Positions 1 to 5,100 of a stretch of 5,908 nucleotides of DNA are shown in pieces. The notes beneath the pieces are model-generated. The model was not told the DNA's origin. It saw only the letters and a list, made by a program, of their open reading frames with translations, and did not search any database. Source of the stretch: DATCLS01 sp035265325 (GTDB lineage: Bacteria; Actinomycetota; Acidimicrobiia; Acidimicrobiales; VFJN01); NCBI GenBank assembly GCA_035265325.1, contig DATFOS010000221.1, forward strand, positions 1 to 5,908, given 5' to 3'. Positions within the stretch are counted from its first letter, which is position 1; each line of letters starts with the position of its first letter. The position numbers were made by a program, and so were the translations under genes.

Positions 1-647
<647 letters not shown>

Positions 648-658
648 CTCTGAGGGGT

Positions 659-663
659 CTCCT
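659..663 (-). promoter_or_regulatory. Shine-Dalgarno site of tuf
   Basis: AGGAG on the minus strand, 11 nt before the tuf ATG. It is the only clear Shine-Dalgarno sequence in the window; the other complete genes have none or only G-rich stretches. It fits a highly translated gene and fixes the tuf start. Confidence 0.75.
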
Positions 664-686
664 GCTGAAGGACTTGCGTCGGGGTG

Positions 687-760
687 TGGCGGCGGCCGGA
701 CTCGAACCGGCGACAACTCGATTATGAGCCGAGTGCTCTAACCAACTGAGCTACGCCGCC
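687..760 (-). tRNA. tRNA-Met (anticodon CAT), elongator type
   Basis: A complete 74-nt cloverleaf reads on the minus strand. The acceptor GGCGGCG (760-754) pairs perfectly with CGCCGCC (694-688), and the discriminator A is at 687. The D-arm is GCTC...GAGC. The anticodon stem CTCGG/TCGAG (one G-T pair) holds loop CTCATAA, giving anticodon CAT. The T-arm is GCCGG/CCGGC around TTCGAGT. The 3' CCA is not encoded (ACA follows), so CCA must be added by nucleotidyltransferase. The first acceptor pair is G-C, whereas initiator tRNA has a C-A mismatch, so this is not the initiator. CAT could also mark a lysidine-modified Ile tRNA, but the overall sequence resembles actinobacterial elongator tRNA-Met. 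It sits 39 nt upstream of tuf. Confidence 0.95.
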
Positions 761-772
761 GTGGGCACAGGA

Positions 773-792
773 CGGCTCGCCAGGGCGAGCCG
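773..792 (-). other. Perfect 8-bp hairpin in the spacer between the two tRNAs
   Basis: Arms 773-780 and 785-792 are exact reverse complements (CGGCTCGC / GCGAGCCG) around a 4-nt loop. The hairpin begins 6 nt after the 3' end of tRNA-Thr on the transcribed strand. There is no U-tract. It could be a processing stem, a weak attenuator, or a structure that keeps the two tRNAs folding independently; the sequence does not decide between these. Confidence 0.55.
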
Positions 793-798
793 CCTGCG

Positions 799-871
799 AG
801 CCCCCTGTCGGAATCGAACCGACGACACCAGCCTTACCATGGCTGTGCTCTGCCGACTGAGCTAAGGGGGC
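799..871 (-). tRNA. tRNA-Thr (anticodon GGT)
   Basis: A complete 73-nt cloverleaf reads on the minus strand. The acceptor GCCCCCT (871-865) pairs with AGGGGGC (806-800), and the discriminator U, usual for bacterial tRNA-Thr, is at 799. The D-arm is GCTC...GAGC. The anticodon stem CAGCC/GGCTG holds loop ATGGTAA, giving anticodon GGT, which reads ACC and ACU. The T-arm is GTCGG/CCGAC around TTCGATT. CCA is not encoded. It is the first gene of the tRNA-Thr, tRNA-Met, tuf series on this strand, 38 nt before tRNA-Met. Confidence 0.96.
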
Positions 872-927
872 CAGGTTGCGGCCCCGGGACGGGCGGCCGA
901 CGAGCGACCTGCGACCCAGGGCGGTAC

Positions 928-958
928 ATCGTATCGTCCCCAGCGGGCGCGCGAGCAA
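928..958 (-). promoter_or_regulatory. Possible sigma70-type promoter of the tRNA-tuf cluster
   Basis: On the minus strand, TTGCTC (958-953) and TACGAT (933-928) are separated by 19 nt. This would start transcription about 50 nt before tRNA-Thr. The match to TTGACA/TATAAT is partial and the spacer is long, so this is a best candidate rather than a firm call. It is the most AT-rich patch in the 209-nt divergent region 872-1080, where the promoter of the plus-strand gene at 1081 must also lie; I could not identify that one. Confidence 0.35.
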
Positions 959-1039
959 ACCAATCTACCGCGCGGGCCGGGGAACGCCCGATCGTAGGGG
1001 TCGGACGCAGGCCACCCAGCGCGTTCCGAGGGCTTCGCT

Positions 1040-1084
1040 ACGCAGTGTGGGCACGGACTACGGCAGTACCACCACGCAGTGTGG
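1040..1084. repeat. 11-bp direct repeat around the start of the ATPase-like gene
   Basis: ACGCAGTGTGG occurs exactly at 1040-1050 and again at 1074-1084, with 34 bp between the repeat starts. Each copy contains a GTG in the reading frame of the downstream gene (1045 and 1081). The second copy sits in a small inverted repeat, CCAC-gcagt-GTGG. This may be a regulator-binding pair or chance. Confidence 0.4.
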
Positions 1085-2031
1085 CCTTGTTGCCGGATCG
1101 CGACACGTTCGTAAAGAAGTTGCTCAAGTCGCGCACGCTCCGCGCCGATACTCCTCACGTGCTGGTGGAACGCTTGATCGTCGAAGGTGACCAGAGCGCG
1201 GCCTCCGTGGACTTCCATCCACGTCTGACCGTGATGGGAGGCATGCCCGCCGACGCACGTCTCGCATTCGGGAACCTGCTCGCCGGTGCCCTGCACGGCA
1301 CCACGCGAGGGGTCCACGCCGAAGTCGTCGACGACTCCGGCCGACGTGTGGTGGTGCTGCGGCCGGCGAACGGCCAGCACCGGGTCGTCGACGTCGCCAC
1401 GTCGACCGACATCTCCGAGGCGTTCCGTACCTACGACGGCCGGGTCGACCTGCTCAGCAGCCCCTTCGGCCAGGCGAGGATCTCCCGCATTACCGCCCAC
1501 GACCTCCGCGACCGGTCGCCCCGCAACGACGCCGTCCGGGCGCTGTCGGCCCGCGACCAGGTGGCGCTGTGGGGGGCCGCCGACGCCCTCCTCGACGGCC
1601 TGCCCGGCGGCGGTGCGCTCGACACCTGGCGGTCGCTCGCCGGCGACGTCGAGGTCGGCTGGGCGTCCGAGCACCGCACCGAGATCCAGGCGGCCGCCCG
1701 CCTGCGGCAGCACATCGCCGCCCTGCGCTCACTGTCGTCGAGCGCCCCCGACATCTCCGACGACGACGCCGTCGCCCTGGCGCACGGCATCGTGTCGCAG
1801 TTACACGCCGCAACGAACAACACCGGCACCCGCCCGCCCGTGCTGCTCGACGAGACGTTCGACGAGCTCGAGCCCGCCGTCGTGCCGCTGCTGCTCGAGC
1901 TCCTGCCGGGCCTCGTGGGCGACTCGCAGGTCATCCTCATCACCGAGGACGAGGCGATCGCCAGCTGGGCCCGCCTCGAGGCCCTGGCCGGCGAGCTGTC
2001 GCTGGTCGAGCCCGCCCTCGCCAACGACTGA
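1081..2031 (+). CDS. SMC/RecN/ABC-type ATPase-like protein with degenerate nucleotide-binding motifs
   Basis: The 316-residue product has the layout of an SMC/RecN/AAA_23-like ATPase head. It opens with a beta-rich segment (residues 28-52, VERLIVEG then VDFHPRLTVMGG) where such proteins have the strands leading into the P-loop. Near the C-terminus are a Walker B-like PVLLDE (253-258), a D-loop-like DELEP, and a strand QVILITED (283-290) at the switch position. The P-loop itself reads GGMPADAR (53-60) and lacks the GK[ST] core. No LSGGE signature is seen; the aligned stretch is DISDDDAVALAHG (224-236). Glu289 stands where many members have the switch His. There is no long coiled-coil arm, signal peptide or membrane segment. 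I chose GTG 1081 because codons before it (1045-1080) have low GC at third positions; GTG 1045 (328 aa), TTG 1087 and GTG 1159 are alternatives. Function unknown: perhaps a non-hydrolysing regulatory ATPase relative. That it is coding is well supported; the family assignment is inference. Confidence 0.75.
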   Translation: MALLPDRDTFVKKLLKSRTLRADTPHVLVERLIVEGDQSAASVDFHPRLTVMGGMPADARLAFGNLLAGALHGTTRGVHAEVVDDSGRRVVVLRPANGQHRVVDVATSTDISEAFRTYDGRVDLLSSPFGQARISRITAHDLRDRSPRNDAVRALSARDQVALWGAADALLDGLPGGGALDTWRSLAGDVEVGWASEHRTEIQAAARLRQHIAALRSLSSSAPDISDDDAVALAHGIVSQLHAATNNTGTRPPVLLDETFDELEPAVVPLLLELLPGLVGDSQVILITEDEAIASWARLEALAGELSLVEPALAND

Positions 2032-2067
2032 CGACTCTCTCCCGACCGGCCAACGGCGCCGATCGAT

Positions 2068-2097
2068 ACACGAGCCGCCCACCCGGGCGGCTCGTGT
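2068..2097 (+). terminator. Strong hairpin terminator after the ATPase-like gene
   Basis: Perfect 13-bp arms at 2068-2080 (ACACGAGCCGCCC) and 2085-2097 enclose a 4-nt loop, starting 36 nt after the stop codon. There is no U-tract, which is usual for GC-rich actinobacterial terminators. It separates this gene from the acetyltransferase downstream. Confidence 0.75.
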
Positions 2098-2129
2098 CGC
2101 GTCCGGGCGGCCCCTCCCCCGCCCGTCGC

Positions 2130-2135
2130 TAGCGT
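2130..2135 (+). promoter_or_regulatory. Putative -10 element giving a leaderless acetyltransferase mRNA
   Basis: TAGCGT fits the TANNNT form of actinobacterial -10 elements and ends 7 nt before the ATG at 2143, so transcription would begin at or next to the start codon. No Shine-Dalgarno sequence is present (the spacer is TCCCCCG), as expected for a leaderless mRNA. No convincing -35 element is seen. Confidence 0.35.
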
Positions 2136-2142
2136 TCCCCCG

Positions 2143-2703
2143 ATGAGTGCGGCCTCCGTGCGCCTCGCCCGGCTCGACGACGCCGAGGCGCTGCTCGAGA
2201 TCTACAACGTCGAGGTCCAGACCTCGACGGTGACCTTCGACATCCTCCCCCGGTCCCTCGACGACCAGCGGGAGTGGATGACCGCCCGCAGCGGCGCCCA
2301 CGCCGTGATCGTCGCCGAGGACGACGGCGGTGACATCGTCGGGTTCGCCTCGCTGTCGCCCTGGAGGAGCCGACCGGCCTACGCCACCAGCGTCGAGGAC
2401 TCCGTGTACGTGCGGCGCGACCAGCAGGGCCGGGGGCTGGGCCGGCTGCTGCTCGCCGAGTTGGTCCACGTCGGCCAGGCGCACGGGTTCCACGCCATGT
2501 TGGCCCGCATCGTAGGCGGGCACGCCGCCTCCGTCCGGCTGCACGAGGCCATGGGGTTCGAGCTGGTGGGGACCGAGCGAGAGGTGGGCCGCAAGTTCGG
2601 CCGCTGGCTCGACGTCGTCGTCATGGAGCTGTTGCTGGGGCCGCCCCGCAGCGCCGACCACGCTCCGGCCATCGGCCAGGGCGCCCCCGTCCCCCGCGCC
2701 TGA
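2143..2703 (+). CDS. GNAT N-acetyltransferase, phosphinothricin/methionine-sulfoximine type
   Basis: The predicted product is a 186-residue cytoplasmic enzyme that transfers acetyl from acetyl-CoA to an amino group. In this family the substrates are phosphinothricin, methionine sulfoximine or methionine sulfone (the Bar/Pat and MnaT/YncA group). Family hallmarks occur in order: EIYNVEV (19-25), TFDILPRS (31-38), SPWRSRPAYATSVEDSVYV (72-90) with the likely catalytic Glu85, the acetyl-CoA loop QQGRGLG (94-100), SVRLHEAMGFELVG (130-143), and the closing KFGRWLDVVVMELLL (151-165). His127 replaces the Asn usual before the LHE motif. Residues 167-186 are a Pro/Ala-rich tail of no clear role. The ATG start places the first strand (SVRLARLDD) exactly where the family begins. 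Such genes are common in soil bacteria as housekeeping detoxifiers, and true herbicide resistance cannot be inferred. The gene is monocistronic and convergent with the HAD gene. Confidence 0.92.
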   Translation: MSAASVRLARLDDAEALLEIYNVEVQTSTVTFDILPRSLDDQREWMTARSGAHAVIVAEDDGGDIVGFASLSPWRSRPAYATSVEDSVYVRRDQQGRGLGRLLLAELVHVGQAHGFHAMLARIVGGHAASVRLHEAMGFELVGTEREVGRKFGRWLDVVVMELLLGPPRSADHAPAIGQGAPVPRA

Positions 2704-2733
2704 GCGGTCGGGTCGCCCACTGGGCCCGCTCAG
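2700..2733. terminator. Bidirectional hairpin overlapping both convergent stop codons
   Basis: 8-bp arms at 2700-2707 (CTGAGCGG) and 2726-2733 (CCGCTCAG) enclose a second stem, GCCC/GGGC at 2715-2718 and 2722-2725, with a 7-nt bulge on one side. The TGA of the acetyltransferase (2701-2703) and the TGA of the HAD gene (read from 2732-2730) lie at mirrored positions within the arms. It can fold in either transcript and probably ends both. Confidence 0.6.
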
Positions 2734-3347
2734 CCCCCGCGGGGCAGGAGGTCGTGGGCGTCGAACAGGTCGCGCAGCCTGGCCGGGCCGCGGTAGCGGT
2801 GCGAGATCCAGCCGGCGCGGGCGGCGGCCCGCACGTTGTCGATGTCGTCGTCGACGAACAACACCGAGCCCGCCGGGGCGCCCAGCGCCGCTGACGCCTT
2901 GGCGAACGCCTCGATGTCGGGCTTGGTGGAGCCCAGCCGCCAGGACACCAGGAGCCGGTCGAACGCCGTCGTGACGGCGGACAGCTCGTGGGTCAGGCAG
3001 TCCTCGATGATCGGGCCGTTGTTCGTGAAGAGCGCCGTCGGACGGCGGACGCGGCGCACGGTGGCCAGCAGCTCGCCGTCCGGCACGAACGCCCGCGACC
3101 AGGCCCGGCGGACGTCGTCGCGCTTCACGTTCCCCCCGAGCGCCTCGACGACGGCGTCGTAGGTGTCGTCAGGGGTCAGCTCACCGCGCTCGGCCCGCGC
3201 CTCCAACCCGGAGTCGAACAGCAGTGCCCGCACCCGGCTCGGGGTCGTGCTGGCCAGGTCGGCGAGGACCCGCAGGCGACGATCGGGCTGGTAGGCACAC
3301 ACGACGCCGCCCAGGTCGAACACGACGACGTCGATCAGGGTGGTCAC
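2730..3347 (-). CDS. HAD superfamily hydrolase (YihX-like, subfamily IA)
   Basis: The 205-residue product has all four HAD motifs: I, FDLGGV with nucleophile Asp11; II, LFTNN with Thr108; III, GSTKPD with Lys142; and IV, VLFVDDDIDN with Asp166/Asp167. Between I and II lies an alpha-helical cap (about 20-100) with ERGELTPDDTYD. The order and spacing resemble E. coli YihX (alpha-glucose-1-phosphate phosphatase), which also has DLG in place of the usual DxD. The likely reaction is hydrolysis of a small phosphorylated metabolite through an aspartyl-phosphate; the substrate is unknown. No signal peptide is seen, so it should be cytoplasmic. The start is GTG 3347, just before TTLIDVVVFDLGG. The same frame stays open far upstream only because stop codons are rare at this GC content. 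A G-run 9 nt upstream is a weak ribosome site. The 160 nt from 3348 to 3507 would hold its promoter; I found no clear one. Confidence 0.92.
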   Translation of the reverse strand: MTTLIDVVVFDLGGVVCAYQPDRRLRVLADLASTTPSRVRALLFDSGLEARAERGELTPDDTYDAVVEALGGNVKRDDVRRAWSRAFVPDGELLATVRRVRRPTALFTNNGPIIEDCLTHELSAVTTAFDRLLVSWRLGSTKPDIEAFAKASAALGAPAGSVLFVDDDIDNVRAAARAGWISHRYRGPARLRDLFDAHDLLPRGG

Positions 3348-3507
3348 CGGACGGAACCCCCGGCCCCGGGGTCGAGGGCTCCGCGGCCACGCCGCAGGCC
3401 CGCCGCGACCGGGCGCCGTCGGGTGGCAGGCCGGTCGCTTCGGTGGCTCCCGCCGTACATGACCCATCTCATGCCCCAACAGTCTGCCGCGCGCGCCGTG
3501 CCGGCGT

Positions 3508-3562
3508 CCGTACGCGCGTTCCGGACGCGCCCCATGGGCGCGCGTCCGGCCCGCCCGTACGG
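3508..3562 (-). terminator. Large 55-nt hairpin terminator of the aldehyde dehydrogenase gene
   Basis: Two nested stems form here: outer CCGTACG/CGTACGG (3508-3514 with 3556-3562) and inner CCGGACGCGC/GCGCGTCCGG (3521-3530 with 3540-3549), capped by CCCATGGGC. In the 6 x 6 internal loop between them three more G-C pairs are possible. It begins 3 nt after the stop codon on the minus strand. It lacks a U-tract, which fits a GC-rich terminator, and should separate this gene from the HAD gene downstream. Confidence 0.75.
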
Positions 3563-3565
3563 CGG

Positions 3566-4981
3566 TCAATCGTTCGCGCCGGCGTCCCGGAGGACCGGCG
3601 GCGACCAGTGCACGACCCGCCAGCGCGACAGCTCGTCGAGCAGCTCGGGGCCGTACCCGATACCAGCCCCGCTGGCGCCGTGGGGCTCGGCGGAGCCGCC
3701 CGGGGCGCCCCCGAAGGCAGCGTTGACCTTCACCGTGCCGGCCGGCAACGTCCGGGTGGCGCGCATGGCGTGGTCGTGGCGGCCGGTCATGACGACGGCG
3801 GCCAGGCCGTAGGGCGAGTCGGCTGCCCGCGTCAGGGCCTCCTCGAAGGACGCGACCCGGCGGACCGGCGCCACGGGCCCGAACGTCTCGTCCCGCATGA
3901 CCGCCATGTCGTCGGTGACGTCGACCAGGACCGTGGCCGGGTACCACGAGCCCGGCCGCTCCGGTACGGCGCCGCCCACGACCGCCCGGGCACCGGCGGC
4001 CACAGCCTCGTCTACCTGGTGCGCCACGGCGGTGCGCTGGGCCTCGTCCACCAGCGGCATGTCGCCCTTCTTCGCCGCCTCGGCCGCCAGCGCCTCGACG
4101 AAGGCGTCGTGGGCGTCGCCGACCGCGTAGATCCGCTCGACGGCCACGCAGACCTGGCCGCTGTTGGCGAAGGCGCCGATGGCGGCCTGCGCGGCCGCCC
4201 AAGCGGGGTCGACGTCGTCGTCGACGATCAGGGCGTCCTTGCCCCCCAGCTCGAGGATCGCCTTGGCGCCCCGCCGGGCGCAGGCCACGGCGATCTCGCG
4301 CCCGGTCGCGACCGAGCCCGTGTGCAGGACGGTCGTGACCCCGGGGTGCTCGACCAGCAGGCGCCCCGCCTCGCCGTCGCCCACGACGGCGTTGACGACG
4401 CCCTCCGGCAGGCCGCAGCCCTCCAGCAGCGCGAGGGCTCGCAGCGACGGCAGGGTGGCCCGCTCCGAGGGCTTCACCACCACCGTGTTGCCGACCGCCA
4501 GGTTGGCGGCCACCGCCTGTGCCACCAGCGGCACGGGGTCGTTCCACGGGACGATCACGGCGGTCACGCCCCGCGGTACGTGGACCATGGCGTCGAAGGC
4601 CCCCGGATCGCCCAGCAGCGTCCTCCCTCGGTGCACCGGGCCCAGCTGGGCGTACTGGGCGACGCTGCCGGCGGCCGCCTCGGCGGCGCCGCGGCAATCC
4701 TCCGGGGCCAGGCCCAGGGCGGCGGCCTGGAGGCCGGCCAGCTCGTCGGCGGCCCCCGCCAGGGCGTCGGACCAGCGGTGGAGGACGGCGCCGCGCGCGG
4801 CGGCCGCGGTGGCGGCCCAGTCGGGCGCGGCCGCGGCCGCCGCCTCGACGGCCGCGGCCACGTCGTCGGGCGAGGCGACCGTGACCTGGTGCGAGGGCCG
4901 GCCGTCAGTGGGGCACAACCGGTCGATCGTCCGCGAGCCGGTCGGGGGGCGCCAGCGCCCGGCGATGAGGTTCGAGGCCAT
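3566..4981 (-). CDS. NAD(P)-dependent aldehyde dehydrogenase
   Basis: The 471-residue product oxidises an aldehyde to a carboxylic acid with NAD(P)+. The catalytic set is intact: oxyanion Asn147 in VPWNDPV, cofactor Lys170 in VVVKPSE, TGSVATG (221-227) at the cofactor turn, general base Glu244 in LELGGK, nucleophile Cys278 in NSGQVCV, and Glu365 in DETFGPV. The C-terminal segment GGAPGGSAEPHGASG then GIGYGPELLDELS belongs to an actinobacterial branch of the superfamily; the substrate cannot be named. After AAKKGD (302-307) the chain goes straight to PLVDEAQ, about ten residues shorter than the GDP...GPL segment of many relatives. ATG 4981 gives a normal family length and a typical N-terminus (NLIAGRW); the frame extends upstream to 5323 but that stretch does not look like this family and overlaps another gene. 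No Shine-Dalgarno sequence is visible. It appears to be a single-gene unit between hairpins at 5022-5063 and 3508-3562. Confidence 0.95.
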   Translation of the reverse strand: MASNLIAGRWRPPTGSRTIDRLCPTDGRPSHQVTVASPDDVAAAVEAAAAAAPDWAATAAAARGAVLHRWSDALAGAADELAGLQAAALGLAPEDCRGAAEAAAGSVAQYAQLGPVHRGRTLLGDPGAFDAMVHVPRGVTAVIVPWNDPVPLVAQAVAANLAVGNTVVVKPSERATLPSLRALALLEGCGLPEGVVNAVVGDGEAGRLLVEHPGVTTVLHTGSVATGREIAVACARRGAKAILELGGKDALIVDDDVDPAWAAAQAAIGAFANSGQVCVAVERIYAVGDAHDAFVEALAAEAAKKGDMPLVDEAQRTAVAHQVDEAVAAGARAVVGGAVPERPGSWYPATVLVDVTDDMAVMRDETFGPVAPVRRVASFEEALTRAADSPYGLAAVVMTGRHDHAMRATRTLPAGTVKVNAAFGGAPGGSAEPHGASGAGIGYGPELLDELSRWRVVHWSPPVLRDAGAND

Positions 4982-5021
4982 GGCGAAGGGATGCCCGCGT
5001 CCGCCGCCCCCGAACAGCCGA

Positions 5022-5063
5022 ATCGCGCCGCCCGGACCGTCGGTGCGGTCCGAGGGGCGCGAT
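5022..5063 (-). terminator. 18-bp hairpin between the right-edge gene and the aldehyde dehydrogenase gene
   Basis: Arms 5022-5039 and 5046-5063 match at 16 of 18 positions around loop TCGGTG. It starts 37 nt after the stop of the gene at 5101 and ends 40 nt before the aldehyde dehydrogenase ATG. A second, smaller GC stem (CGGGCGG 5074-5080 with CCGCCCG 5088-5094) lies between it and the stop codon. It probably terminates the upstream gene. Since only 40 nt remain before the dehydrogenase start, and no TANNNT box is visible there, it may instead lie in that gene's leader. Confidence 0.65.
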
Positions 5064-5100
5064 GTCGGGCGGTCGGGCGGGGAGGGGCCGCCCGCCCGCG

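Noticed and set aside
687..760. Reading the CAT tRNA as initiator tRNA-fMet or as lysidine-type tRNA-Ile
   Set aside because: A paired G1-C72 rules out the initiator, and the overall sequence looks like elongator Met; Ile2 remains possible only in principle.
1045..1080. Additional 12 codons at the start of the ATPase-like gene (GTG 1045)
   Set aside because: Only 5 of 12 third positions are G or C, unlike the codons after 1081; kept as an alternative, not the main call.
862..1713. 283-codon minus-strand frame across the ATPase-like gene and its upstream region
   Set aside because: It is antisense to a better coding frame, shows no motifs and overlaps the end of tRNA-Thr.
2143..2703. Acquired herbicide or antibiotic resistance cassette
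   Set aside because: The gene is a Bar/MnaT-type relative, but base composition matches its surroundings and no mobile element, integrase or inverted repeats flank it; chromosomal housekeeping copies are common.
2730..4697. 655-codon minus-strand frame that would extend the HAD protein by about 450 residues
   Set aside because: The extension overlaps the aldehyde dehydrogenase in another frame, is Arg/Gly-rich with no recognisable domain, and HAD homology starts at GTG 3347.
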